Shown: positions 7,033-14,998, counted from the stretch's first letter. The stretch: 15,700 nucleotides of DNA from an uncultured Clostridium sp. (GCA_937927335.1 CALBDU010000032.1:1-15700); one strand, 5' to 3'. A program made the numbers and translations. Notes: a model not told the origin generated them from the sequence alone.

Positions 7033-7649
7033 TCATTAAAAAGGAATGTCAATTTTCCGGTCAAATAATACATAAGATTATCTTTTCCATCAATAATCCA
7101 CTTTCCATCCTTTAATACCATATTTATTTTTGTTGTACCTTGGAACTTTTCGTAGGCGCCGTTAACAATATCCTTTTTCACCCTGTCTTCAAGGAATGCT
7201 TTGATTTTATTTAATGCCTCTGCTTTTTCAGCTTCACTGCCAATGGCATATTCTTTTACCATTGGATTAAGTTCCTTTGAGTATTTGCTGTAAAAGCTGA
7301 AAAGATCTACGGCCTCCATTTTTATTTTAACTACTGCTTTGGACCCATTCACTGAAATATCCTCGATACTGTAGTTTAATTTTGACAGGATTGCTTTTGA
7401 AAGTTCCTTATAGGAACTTTCATTTAGCTTTGATTCAAGATCTGAATATTTTTTATCAACCTCAGCATATTTTAGGGCCTGATTTACATTACCATTCTTA
7501 AGCTCCTTAAAAAAGCTGTCTACTGAATCCTTTATGTCAGCTTTGCCTGCTGTTTGGTACAGGTGCGGATAGCTGATATAGAAAATGACTGCCATAAAAA
7601 GTAAAATTAGTATAAATGACTTCTTACCTTTTTTCTTTCTATTTGTCAA
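7020..7649 (-). CDS. Membrane-anchored extracytoplasmic protein of unknown function
   Basis: I do not recognise a named family with certainty. The protein has a basic N-terminus (NRKKKGKK), one hydrophobic segment (FILILLFMAVIFYISY, about 12-27 from this start) and then a soluble, lysine-rich domain of about 175 residues predicted outside the membrane. That domain has the look of the NTF2/DUF4878-like group: an opening helix pair (SVDSFFKELKNGNVNQALKY), alternating strands (KAVVKIKMEAVDL) and a closing strand pair with KDGKWIIDGKDN. A longer frame opens at a GTG at 7658, but that codon has no ribosome site. The TTG at 7649 has GGTGG five bases upstream, so I start there, giving 209 residues. 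The start overlaps the end of the 51-residue gene by 11 bases. It is the last gene of the operon and is likely cotranslated with the small gene. Confidence 0.78.
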   Translation of the reverse strand: MTNRKKKGKKSFILILLFMAVIFYISYPHLYQTAGKADIKDSVDSFFKELKNGNVNQALKYAEVDKKYSDLESKLNESSYKELSKAILSKLNYSIEDISVNGSKAVVKIKMEAVDLFSFYSKYSKELNPMVKEYAIGSEAEKAEALNKIKAFLEDRVKKDIVNGAYEKFQGTTKINMVLKDGKWIIDGKDNLMYYLTGKLTFLFNEAGL

Positions 7650-7794
7650 ACAAACCACCAGATTTTTTACTTATTTTTGCTTTTTTAGTTTTACCCATGG
7701 TTTTGTCAGCCCGTAAATAGGAGCCTTTCCCATTGCCCTTTTCTTTTTTTTCTTCAATTAATTTTTTCATCATTTCTATATTTTTTTCATTCAT
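7639..7794 (-). CDS. 51-residue lysine-rich small protein
   Basis: This small gene lies between the TPR lipoprotein gene and the last operon gene. It begins MNEKNIEMMKKLIEEKKEKG, a likely amphipathic helix, followed by a basic linker containing LRADKTMG and KKAKISKKSG and a short GGLFDK end. Fifteen or so of the 51 residues are lysine, and there is no signal peptide or membrane segment, so it is presumably cytoplasmic and may bind nucleic acid. The ribosome site AGGAG lies seven bases before the ATG and overlaps the TAG stop of the TPR gene. Its stop overlaps the start region of the next gene. The tight fit in the operon, a proper ribosome site and an ordered sequence make it a real gene in my view. 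I have the impression of similar small proteins in other clostridia but cannot confirm it. Confidence 0.75.
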   Translation of the reverse strand: MNEKNIEMMKKLIEEKKEKGNGKGSYLRADKTMGKTKKAKISKKSGGLFDK

Positions 7795-7804
7795 ATTAGT
7801 TCTC

Positions 7805-8437
7805 CTAATTTCCTATAAGTTTAATAAATTCAGGGTTGTTTTTTACCGGATTGAAATCAGCCTCTGATTTAGCTTCGTTTTTAGTTTCCGGATTTAATTC
7901 CATGGCAAGCTTTAAATATTTTACGGCATTTGCTCCGTCGCCCCTCCGTCCATAGATGCTAGCAATACCATAATAACTCCATTCTTCCTTCTGGATTTCC
8001 AAGGCTTTATTATACCATACCAAAGCTTCATCATAATGCTTATATAGCTCAAGGGAAAGGGCTTTATTAAATCTCGCCATATAGTCATTGGGGTTTAAGC
8101 TTAAGGCTTTATCAATATTAACTGCTCCTTCTGCATAATTACCGCCATAGCATTGGGTTATGCCCTTAATGTAATAAGCCTTAAAAAATGAAGGGTCTTC
8201 CTTAATAACTTCATCCTCCATTGCAATTGCTTCATTATATTTTTTCTGAAAAAAAAGCTTATAACCATCCTGGGCTTTTTGTTCCAAAGCTGCTGCCTTT
8301 TCTTTGGCAGCTTTTTGTATTTCAGTCTGTTCATTTTCTGCATTTGTTGTTGTTTTAACTTCAGTCTGCTGTTTTTTGCAGGCTGTAAAGGATAAAATAA
8401 TAATTATGCAAAGGATAGCTGTTATTGATTTTTTCAT
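7805..8437 (-). CDS. TPR-repeat lipoprotein
   Basis: A 210-residue predicted lipoprotein: basic start MKKS, hydrophobic core and a lipobox ending FTAC with lipidated Cys20, then a low-complexity Thr/Glu/Lys linker to about residue 48. Residues 50-170 hold tetratricopeptide-type helix pairs, for example GYKLFFQKKYNEAIAMEDEV, the FFKAYYIKGITQCYGGNYAEG unit, DYMARFNKALSLELYKHYDE and AVKYLKLAMELNPE. TPR domains are protein-docking scaffolds, so it probably organises other surface proteins; a partner cannot be read from sequence. GGGGGA lies four bases before the ATG and runs into the TAG stop of the polysaccharide deacetylase gene, so the two are likely coupled. It is followed after ten bases by the 51-residue gene. 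Confidence 0.87.
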   Translation of the reverse strand: MKKSITAILCIIIILSFTACKKQQTEVKTTTNAENEQTEIQKAAKEKAAALEQKAQDGYKLFFQKKYNEAIAMEDEVIKEDPSFFKAYYIKGITQCYGGNYAEGAVNIDKALSLNPNDYMARFNKALSLELYKHYDEALVWYNKALEIQKEEWSYYGIASIYGRRGDGANAVKYLKLAMELNPETKNEAKSEADFNPVKNNPEFIKLIGN

Positions 8438-8445
8438 ATTTCCCC

Positions 8446-9249
8446 CTAATTAAATTTATAATTTGGATTTGTAAGCCTATCTCTAAAAATCTCCATTTTG
8501 TGAAATGTGCTTATATATACTCTATCCAAGGTTAATATGCCGTCTTCCTTATCAGACCATCTGCCGTTAGTTGTAAAAGCCATTTTATAACCAGCTGCTT
8601 CAGCTGCTTTAATTGTATCCTTATTATATTTTCCAGTGGGATATGCCAGATAATCCACCTTCTTGCCAAGGATTCCTTCAAGATATGCCTTAGAATCCGA
8701 TAACTCCTTTAACTGTTCATTATAGGATAAAGTATCAAGGTCCCTGTGGGTTACAGTATGGCTTTCAATATCAATTCCAGCATCAGATAGTTCAATGAGC
8801 TGCTTTGAAGTAAGGCATTCAGGGTTTATATCCACCGTTGAAGTTACCACAAATATTGTAGCCTTCATTCCATACTTCTTAAGAATTGGATAAGCTTTTT
8901 GGTAATTATCCTCATAGCCGTCATCCAATGTTATTACAACTGATTTGTCCGGTACAGGAACTTTGTTTTGGAAATAATCATAAAGCTCCTTCAAGGTTAA
9001 AGTTGTATACCCGTTTTCTTTAATGTATTTCATTTCCGCATCAAATTGTTCTGCAGGCATTCTTATGGGATTGCCTTTTTCAACACCAATTGAATGGTAG
9101 GTAAGAACAGGAATTCCATGAAGGCTGTATGCCGGATTTGTTTTCACCGGAACAGCTGTATTTTCCTGCTTCTTTACTACCGAACTATTGCTGCAGCTTG
9201 AGGTAATTACACAGAGCATTATAAGAATTAATACAGAAAATTTTTTCAT
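8446..9249 (-). CDS. Polysaccharide deacetylase lipoprotein (NodB domain)
   Basis: A 267-residue surface carbohydrate esterase of family CE4. The N-terminus is a lipoprotein signal ending ITSSC (Cys19), followed by a short tether. The NodB domain carries LTYHS (49-53), ITLDDGYEDN (106-115, catalytic base Asp109 and metal ligand Asp110), SHTVTH (163-168, metal ligands His164 and His168) and AYPTGKYN (202-209). These are the residues of a metal-dependent N-deacetylase acting on peptidoglycan or other N-acetylated glycans; the exact glycan is unknown. The usual Arg of the R-x-P motif is Ala or Tyr here, as in several Firmicute relatives. The ATG overlaps the TGA of the MBL-fold gene by four bases (ATGA), a strong sign of coupled translation. 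Confidence 0.93.
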   Translation of the reverse strand: MKKFSVLILIMLCVITSSCSNSSVVKKQENTAVPVKTNPAYSLHGIPVLTYHSIGVEKGNPIRMPAEQFDAEMKYIKENGYTTLTLKELYDYFQNKVPVPDKSVVITLDDGYEDNYQKAYPILKKYGMKATIFVVTSTVDINPECLTSKQLIELSDAGIDIESHTVTHRDLDTLSYNEQLKELSDSKAYLEGILGKKVDYLAYPTGKYNKDTIKAAEAAGYKMAFTTNGRWSDKEDGILTLDRVYISTFHKMEIFRDRLTNPNYKFN

Positions 9250-10148
9250 ATATCCCCCTGTTTCTTATATTTAAGGAACCCGTCTACCATTTCAGGTACA
9301 ATGGCTCCCGACTCATCAAGGTACTGAATATAGGACCTAAGCATCCTTTCCACCACCGAATATCTATATTTGTTATTTACCCAAATTCTGCATTTTTTTA
9401 TTACTGCCTTAAAAATCTCCTCCATTGTCATTTCGCCTTCGATAACACTGTATATTACCTCAGCCCTGTATTTATAAAACATAATATTGTCCGCCACAAG
9501 CTTTGTGATGTTATCATACACACCCTTGTGGGCCACGATATACTTGCTGCATTTTAAATTATAAAGGCTGCCCTTGCTTTTCAAGTCCTCTTTAAGCACA
9601 AATGCATAAGGAAGCTTGGAGCTTTCCATAACCTCATAGCTTATCAGGGCATCTCCCAGATATGCAGCATTATCAGGGGTTATTATGCATATGTGATCCG
9701 GGCTGTGGCCAGGAGTGTGTAAAATGTTGAATTTAATTCCACAAAGGGTGATCTGGTCATTGTCCCGATTTATAAATATGTCAGTTTTACATATCATACT
9801 GCCAGAGTGCTCCATTACTTCTGATAATGTTTGAGTATTGAAATAAAGCTTTAAATTTAATGGACTGCTGCAGATATGAGCCTCATATGCCGGCATTGCT
9901 ATTATTGAGTTATATTTTTCCTTAAAATATGCATTATTGCCTACATGATCTATATGAGCATGGCTGCAGAGGATTCCGGAAACTTTAAAGCCGTTATTGT
10001 TCAGAAGCTCTTGAAGTCCATCTCTTTCACCCTTTGCCCACCCGGTATCCAGCATTATAATTTCCTCATTATTGATTTTATAAAATGGTATGTAGCTCAT
10101 ACCGGTATCAATAATATAGGTATTACCCTTAACTTCCAATATCTTCAT
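9246..10148 (-). CDS. Metallo-beta-lactamase-fold hydrolase
   Basis: A cytoplasmic MBL-fold protein with an intact dinuclear metal site: SHAHIDH (about 62-68), TPGHSPDH (His148), LGDAL (Asp166) and AHKG (His207). The C-terminal 90 residues form an additional helical region with MTMEEIFKAVIKKC, as in RNase Z/lactonase/thioesterase-like members, so the substrate is undetermined. The frame opens 18 bases earlier at 10166, but that ATG has a poor ribosome site. The internal ATG at 10148 has GAGGAAGG eight bases upstream (10157-10164), so I start there, giving 300 residues. It follows the coaD-like gene and overlaps the deacetylase gene by four bases. Confidence 0.9.
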   Translation of the reverse strand: MKILEVKGNTYIIDTGMSYIPFYKINNEEIIMLDTGWAKGERDGLQELLNNNGFKVSGILCSHAHIDHVGNNAYFKEKYNSIIAMPAYEAHICSSPLNLKLYFNTQTLSEVMEHSGSMICKTDIFINRDNDQITLCGIKFNILHTPGHSPDHICIITPDNAAYLGDALISYEVMESSKLPYAFVLKEDLKSKGSLYNLKCSKYIVAHKGVYDNITKLVADNIMFYKYRAEVIYSVIEGEMTMEEIFKAVIKKCRIWVNNKYRYSVVERMLRSYIQYLDESGAIVPEMVDGFLKYKKQGDI

Positions 10149-10169
10149 TTGTAAATCCTTCCTCATAAT

Positions 10170-10661
10170 TTACCTGCCTGATTCTTTCTTTGTACATCCA
10201 GCTATGGCATTAAACACAGGTTCTGTAACAAAAGGAAGGATATCCCGTCCATATTTGTAAAGATCCATAACCATTGATGAGCTTACAAAGCTTAGATTAC
10301 CAGCTCTTATGTATATTGTTTTGAGTCCGAGGGTTTCATTTATTTTTGCAAGGTTTTCCTCATATTCATAATCCATGCCATTTCGTATCCCTCTGATTAA
10401 ATAAGTTGTGTTTTCTCTCTCTGCCAGGTCCGCAATAAGGCCCTGAAACCTGATTACTTTAATTTTATCCTTATCATATATGTCATATACTGACTGCCTT
10501 ATAGCATTAAGCATTAGTTCGGAATCAATTCTTCTCTTTTTTTCCGAATTTTCGGCAATTGCTATAACAACTCTGTCAAACAGTATGGTAGCCTCCTCCA
10601 GAATACTTAAGTGCCCTATTGTAAATGGATCAAAGGAGCCTGCATATATTGCTGTTGTCAT
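10170..10661 (-). CDS. coaD: CoaD-like pantetheine-phosphate adenylyltransferase (possible paralog)
   Basis: A 163-residue nucleotidyltransferase of the HxGH type. CoaD transfers AMP from ATP to 4'-phosphopantetheine, the penultimate step of coenzyme A synthesis. It has GSFDPFTIGH (8-17, where the family has T/HxGH), Lys41/Lys42, LIRGIR (88-93) with Arg90, DYEYE (97-101), Asn108 and SFVSSS (124-129). These match the ATP and pantetheine-binding positions of CoaD. Differences from typical enzymes are INE instead of MNR around 107-109, RRIDSELM where a TLEER segment is usual, and IRAGN before the SFVSSS motif. It is not beside rsmD, where clostridial coaD commonly sits, but heads an envelope operon. 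It may be the sole CoaD or a divergent paralog with a related substrate. GGGAGG is seven bases before the ATG. Confidence 0.85.
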   Translation of the reverse strand: MTTAIYAGSFDPFTIGHLSILEEATILFDRVVIAIAENSEKKRRIDSELMLNAIRQSVYDIYDKDKIKVIRFQGLIADLAERENTTYLIRGIRNGMDYEYEENLAKINETLGLKTIYIRAGNLSFVSSSMVMDLYKYGRDILPFVTEPVFNAIAGCTKKESGR

Positions 10662-10696
10662 GATAATTCCTCCCAGTGTAAAATACTCTAGTCATT

Positions 10697-10725
10697 ATTA
10701 TAACTAAATAAGCATAAGGTTTCTA
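10697..10725 (-). promoter_or_regulatory. Promoter of the coaD-like operon
   Basis: Minus-strand TAGAAA (10720-10725) and a perfect TATAAT (10697-10702) are separated by 17 bases, giving a leader of about 30 bases before the coaD-like ATG. It is divergent from the methyltransferase promoter; the two -35 boxes are 17 bases apart. Confidence 0.62.
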
Positions 10726-10742
10726 CCACTAATTTAAACAAT

Positions 10743-10771
10743 TTGTTAAACTTAGCCTATAGTGCTATAGT
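10743..10771 (+). promoter_or_regulatory. Promoter of the TRM11-like methyltransferase gene
   Basis: TTGTTA (10743-10748) and TATAGT (10766-10771) are separated by 17 bases, with an extended -10 TG at 10763-10764. Only about 15 bases would separate the expected start of transcription from the ATG, so the leader is very short. A small inverted repeat AACAA-T-TTGTT (10737-10747) overlaps the -35 box. Confidence 0.6.
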
Positions 10772-10791
10772 TTAATAAAGGATGTGTTAAA

Positions 10792-11754
10792 ATGGGCAGG
10801 TTGTATAAGGATAAAATACCTCATGTAAAGAATTATTACCGAGGCGGTAGTTATTTCTATACCACAAACTTTTCAAATACAGAAAAGGAATTATTTAAAT
10901 TGGAAATGAAATATCTGTTTCATTTTATTCCGGAAAAAAAGCATTTTTTTTCAACTGAATATATAAACCCTTCCATAAGCCCATTTATCAGGCACTGCAT
11001 TTCTGTAAGATATGCCGGTGAAACTCTGAAGGATATAACCACTCAGCTTAAAATTCATAACTTTTATTCTGAAAATTTTAAGGTTTATTATATAAATATA
11101 GAAAATGACGGCATAGGCTATCATGAAAGAAGGAAAATTGAAGGGATAGTTGGTTCATATATTAAAGGAAGCCCAGCCTTACAAAACCCGGGGATTATTT
11201 ACGGAATATCCCAAATATCAGGTTTGTGGATTTTCGGTGAATGTGAAAGCAGCGATTTCAGGTGGCAGCAGCATAAAAGGAAACCCATTTCCTTTTCAAA
11301 TGCATTAACCGTTGAGCTTTCAAGAGCTGTTTCAAACATCTCCGCTGCAAAAACCATGGTGGATCCCTGCTGCGGTGTTGGTACAGTTGTTATAGAATCT
11401 CTGGATCTAGGGCTTAATATCAAGGGATACGATCAAAATCCTAAAATTTGTTCCGGCGCAAGAAAAAATCTTGAATATTTCGGTTTTGAGGATGTGATTT
11501 ATAATAAGAGTATAAATTCCATAGATAGTCATTTTGATGCTTCTATTATAGATCTGCCCTATGGTTTATTTACTGATACATGTCTTGATAAACAGCTGGA
11601 AATAATAAAATGTGCACGAAAAATATCAGACAGTATGTGTTTAATCACCACGGAAAATATGGAAAGCCATCTTACTGATTCGGGATATAAAATTGAAGAT
11701 CAGTGTTCCGTTTCAAAGGGAAAATTTCAAAGAATTATTTCAGTATGCAGATAA
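10792..11754 (+). CDS. TRM11/Trm14-like SAM-dependent RNA methyltransferase
   Basis: A 320-residue protein with an N-terminal region of about 160 residues, resembling a THUMP-like or RNA-recognition part, and a C-terminal Rossmann methyltransferase. The class I fold shows motif I DPCCGVGT (191-198), GYDQNP (212-217) as the acidic ribose-binding turn, and motif IV DLPYG (254-258), where TRM11/Trm14 proteins have DPPYG/NPPYG. The linker HKRKPISFSNALTVELSRAV matches the conserved KPxSxSNAL entry to the domain. The likely role is N2-methylation of guanosine in tRNA or another RNA; the target base is not known. The Pro-to-Leu change in motif IV is unusual and could lower activity. The ribosome site AAAGGA lies about nine bases before the ATG. 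It is monocistronic, with its own promoter and terminator, divergent from the coaD-like operon. Confidence 0.87.
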   Translation: MGRLYKDKIPHVKNYYRGGSYFYTTNFSNTEKELFKLEMKYLFHFIPEKKHFFSTEYINPSISPFIRHCISVRYAGETLKDITTQLKIHNFYSENFKVYYINIENDGIGYHERRKIEGIVGSYIKGSPALQNPGIIYGISQISGLWIFGECESSDFRWQQHKRKPISFSNALTVELSRAVSNISAAKTMVDPCCGVGTVVIESLDLGLNIKGYDQNPKICSGARKNLEYFGFEDVIYNKSINSIDSHFDASIIDLPYGLFTDTCLDKQLEIIKCARKISDSMCLITTENMESHLTDSGYKIEDQCSVSKGKFQRIISVCR

Positions 11755-11781
11755 GGACGAATCTTTTGATCCGTCCTTTTT
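11753..11781 (+). terminator. Terminator of the methyltransferase gene
   Basis: AAGGACG / CGTCCTT pairs, continued after one A/C mismatch by ATC / GAT around a TTTT loop. Five T residues (11777-11781) begin in the right arm and run out of it. The left arm uses the last two bases of the TAA stop (11752-11754), and the T run ends just before the converging carB stop codon (11783-11785). On the minus strand only two T follow the stem, so it should be weaker as a carB terminator. Confidence 0.85.
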
Positions 11782-11782
11782 A

Positions 11783-14700
11783 TTATTCACCCATATTATA
11801 AATATCCAGTCCTTTGGCTGACTTTTCAAAGCCAAGTTTTTTAGTAACTTCCACTAAGGCTTTTACTGTGTCTAAAGTTGTTATTACATCAATATTTTTT
11901 TCTATTGCTGCTCTTCTTATTACAAATCCATCCCTGTGACTATCATTTCCTTTTGTAGGTGTGTTTATAACAAGATCCACTTCGATATTTTTAATTGCTG
12001 TCAATATATTTGGTTCTTCTTCATTTATTCTGCTGATTTCTTCTGATTTTATACCATTATCTGACAGGAATTTTGAAGTGCCCTTTGTGGATATGAAGCT
12101 GTATCCAAGTCTCTCAAGCTCCCTGGCTATGGGCAGGAATTCATCCTTATCGTGATTATTTACTGTAGCCAGCACTTTGCCACGTTTTTTCTCAAGCTGC
12201 ATTCCTGCTGCCAGAAAGCCTTTATACAAGGCTTCATCCAGGCTTCTTCCAATACCCAATACTTCACCTGTGGATCTCATTTCAGGTCCTAAGGATATTT
12301 CAACCCCTGGAAGCTTCTGTGTAGAGAATACCGGTACCTTCACACCAACCAGGTCAGGCTCTTTAAATATGTCAACACCATAATCGAGATCTTTAAGCTT
12401 TTCCCCAAGCATAACCTTTGTTGCCGTCTCAACTATTGGAACACCGCTTACTTTTGATATATAAGGCACAGTTCTGCTGGCTCTTGGATTAACTTCAATG
12501 ACGTAAAGCTCCCCCTTGTATTCTATGAACTGGATATTTATCATTCCCTTGATGCCAATAGCATTAGCAAGCTTTTTAGTAAACTCAAGTATTTTATCTT
12601 TTATGGCCGTGGTAACATTTTGAGTGGGATATATGGTAATGCTGTCTCCGGAATGGACTCCAGCTCTTTCCAGATGCTGCATTATACCAGGAATCAGAAC
12701 ATCTTCTCCATCACAGATGGCATCCACTTCAAGCTCCATACCCATCAGATATTTATCTATAAGCACAGGATTCTTTTTATCCTTTTGGAAAGCGTTATTC
12801 AGATAGAATGCGAGCTCTTCCTTTCCGTAAGTTATCTCCATTCCCTGTCCGCCAATTACAAAGGATGGTCTTACAAGTACAGGATAGCCAAGGGCATCTG
12901 CTTCCTTCAGGCCTTCCTCCAGAGTCCAGATGCCTTTTCCCTTTGGCCTTCTGATATCAAGCTTTTCAAGCAGCTGGTCAAACTGCTCTCTGTCCTCTGC
13001 AAGATCGATTTGTTCGGAACTGGTCCCAAGTATTTTTATATTCTTTTCATAAAGGAATTGTGCTAACTTTATGGCAGTTTGCCCTCCGAACTGGAGAATA
13101 ACTCCATAGGGTTTTTCCTTATCAATTATATTCAATACATCTTCTTCAGTAAGGGGCTCAAAGTAAAGCTTATCTGATACGTCAAAATCCGTACTTACTG
13201 TTTCAGGATTGTTGTTGATTATTATGGTTTCGATGCCCATCTTTCTTAAGGACTTTACTGCCTGCACTGAAGCATAGTCAAATTCAATGCCTTGGCCTAT
13301 CCTTATAGGCCCTGAGCCTATTACTATTATTTTTTTTCTATCGCTTACTTTAACTTCATCATACTTATTATAGGTTGAGTAGTAATATGGAGTCATTGCT
13401 TCAAATTCTCCGGCACAGGTGTCCACCATGTTGTATACTGGATGAATGTCCCATTTTTTTCTCAACCTGTATATATCATTAGGACTTACATTAAGAAGAT
13501 CTCCTATGCCTTTATCGGCAAAGCCCATTCTTTTAAGATCATAGAGCTGTTCTCTTGTGAGGTCTTTAATTGAGGCTTTCTTAAGGGACTCTTCACTGTC
13601 AACAATATTTTTTATCTTTTGCACAAAGAACCTGTCAATACCTGTTATTTGTGATATCATTTCAATCCTGTAATTTCGTCTAATCATCTCAGCAAGAGCA
13701 AACATTCTCTCATCATCCGGGGCCATTACCAGTTCCTTAAGCTCCTGCATGTTGAATTTTTTCATACCCTTATGTTCCATTGTAAACCTTCCAAGCTCCA
13801 GGGAACGGATTCCTTTAAGAAACGCGGCTTCAAAATTGCTGCCGATGGCCATTATTTCACCAGTAGCCATCATCTTGGTGCCTAATTCTCTTTCTGCGCC
13901 GTAAAATTTATCAAAAGGCCACTTTGGAATTTTAATAACCACATAGTCCAGTGAAGGTTCAAAGCATGCATAGGTCTTCTTGGTGACAGCATTTTTTATT
14001 TCATCTAAGCCATAACCTAAAGCAAGTTTTGCCGCTACTTTTGCTATTGGGTAGCCAGTAGCCTTAGAAGCTAGTGCAGAAGATCTGCTAACCCTTGGAT
14101 TTATTTCAATAACACCGTACTCAAAGTTGTCAGGATTCAGTGCAAATTGCACATTACATCCACCTTCGATTCCTATGGCATTTATTATATCTATGGATGC
14201 GCTTCTAAGCATCTGGTATTCCTTATCTGACAAGGTCTGGCTTGGCGCTACAACTATACTGTCACCTGTATGAATTCCAACCGGATCAATATTTTCCATA
14301 TTGCAAACTGTTATGCAGCTGCCATATCTATCTCTCATAACCTCATATTCTACTTCTTTCCAGCCCTTTACGCTCTTTTCAAGTAAAACCTGTCCGATGG
14401 CTGAGAGCTGAAGGCCCTGTCCTAGAATTATTTTAAGTTCATCCTCATTGTCCGCAATTCCACCACCTGAGCCTCCTAATGTATAAGCAGGCCTTACAAT
14501 TACCGGATATCCGATTTTTGAAGCAAAGTTGATTCCCGCCTCCATATCTGTAACAATTTCACTTTGTATGCAAGGCTGGCCGATCTTTTTCATTTCTGCT
14601 CTGAAGAGTTCCCTGTCCTCGCCTTTTTTTATTGATTCAATGGAGGTCCCGATTACTCTGACTCCATATTTATCTAATATTCCTGCATCATAAAGCTCCA

Positions 14701-14998
14701 CAGCAAGGTTTAATCCAGTCTGTCCACCCATGCCGGCTATTATGCTGTCAGGTCTTTCTTTTGAGATTACCTTCTCAACAAATTCAAGGGTTAAGGGCTC
14801 AATATAAATTTTATGGGCAACCTCCCTGTCAGTCATTATGGTGGCTGGGTTGCTGTTTATAAGTATAACCTCAACCCCTTCCTCTTTTAGGGCTTCACAG
14901 GCCTGGGTTCCTGAATAGTCAAATTCAGCAGCCTGACCAATTACAATGGGGCCTGAGCCTATTACCAATACTCTTTTAATGCTTTTATCTATAGGCAT
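11783..14998 (-). CDS. carB: Carbamoyl-phosphate synthase large subunit
   Basis: The 1071-residue large subunit makes carbamoyl phosphate from bicarbonate, ammonia (channelled from CarA) and two ATP, feeding pyrimidine and arginine synthesis. It has full length. Visible in order are the N-terminal pre-ATP-grasp GSGPIVIGQAAEFDYSG, the first ATP-grasp with PAYTLGGSGGG and EINPRVSRSSALASKATG, and an oligomerisation region from about residue 400. The second half follows with GSGPIRIGQGIEFDYAS, PSFVIGGQGME and EVNPRASRTVPYISKVSG. The C-terminal MGS-type regulatory domain (about 930-1060) carries STKGT and NTPTKG, positions that bind nucleotides in relatives. No lesion is seen. The ATG overlaps the carA TAA by one base, so the subunits are translated together. 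Any pyrimidine leader would lie beyond the right edge, upstream of carA. Confidence 0.98.
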   Translation of the reverse strand: MPIDKSIKRVLVIGSGPIVIGQAAEFDYSGTQACEALKEEGVEVILINSNPATIMTDREVAHKIYIEPLTLEFVEKVISKERPDSIIAGMGGQTGLNLAVELYDAGILDKYGVRVIGTSIESIKKGEDRELFRAEMKKIGQPCIQSEIVTDMEAGINFASKIGYPVIVRPAYTLGGSGGGIADNEDELKIILGQGLQLSAIGQVLLEKSVKGWKEVEYEVMRDRYGSCITVCNMENIDPVGIHTGDSIVVAPSQTLSDKEYQMLRSASIDIINAIGIEGGCNVQFALNPDNFEYGVIEINPRVSRSSALASKATGYPIAKVAAKLALGYGLDEIKNAVTKKTYACFEPSLDYVVIKIPKWPFDKFYGAERELGTKMMATGEIMAIGSNFEAAFLKGIRSLELGRFTMEHKGMKKFNMQELKELVMAPDDERMFALAEMIRRNYRIEMISQITGIDRFFVQKIKNIVDSEESLKKASIKDLTREQLYDLKRMGFADKGIGDLLNVSPNDIYRLRKKWDIHPVYNMVDTCAGEFEAMTPYYYSTYNKYDEVKVSDRKKIIVIGSGPIRIGQGIEFDYASVQAVKSLRKMGIETIIINNNPETVSTDFDVSDKLYFEPLTEEDVLNIIDKEKPYGVILQFGGQTAIKLAQFLYEKNIKILGTSSEQIDLAEDREQFDQLLEKLDIRRPKGKGIWTLEEGLKEADALGYPVLVRPSFVIGGQGMEITYGKEELAFYLNNAFQKDKKNPVLIDKYLMGMELEVDAICDGEDVLIPGIMQHLERAGVHSGDSITIYPTQNVTTAIKDKILEFTKKLANAIGIKGMINIQFIEYKGELYVIEVNPRASRTVPYISKVSGVPIVETATKVMLGEKLKDLDYGVDIFKEPDLVGVKVPVFSTQKLPGVEISLGPEMRSTGEVLGIGRSLDEALYKGFLAAGMQLEKKRGKVLATVNNHDKDEFLPIARELERLGYSFISTKGTSKFLSDNGIKSEEISRINEEEPNILTAIKNIEVDLVINTPTKGNDSHRDGFVIRRAAIEKNIDVITTLDTVKALVEVTKKLGFEKSAKGLDIYNMGE

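Noticed and set aside
8158..8343. Minus-strand 61-codon frame inside the TPR lipoprotein gene
   Set aside because: It is out of frame within a well supported lipoprotein gene and has a basic low-complexity sequence without a ribosome site of its own.
10149..10166. Upstream ATG for the MBL-fold protein
   Set aside because: The 18-base extension has a poor ribosome site, while the internal ATG at 10148 is preceded by GAGGAAGG at ideal spacing. The extension is in fact the ribosome site region.
10662..10791. Riboswitch or leader RNA in the divergent spacer
   Set aside because: The two promoters leave leaders of about 30 and 15 bases, too short for a known riboswitch, and I see no stable hairpin.
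12620..13066. Plus-strand open frame of 148 codons inside carB
   Set aside because: It lies wholly opposite the highly conserved second ATP-grasp half of carB, has no ribosome site of note and no recognisable protein pattern. It is a shadow frame.
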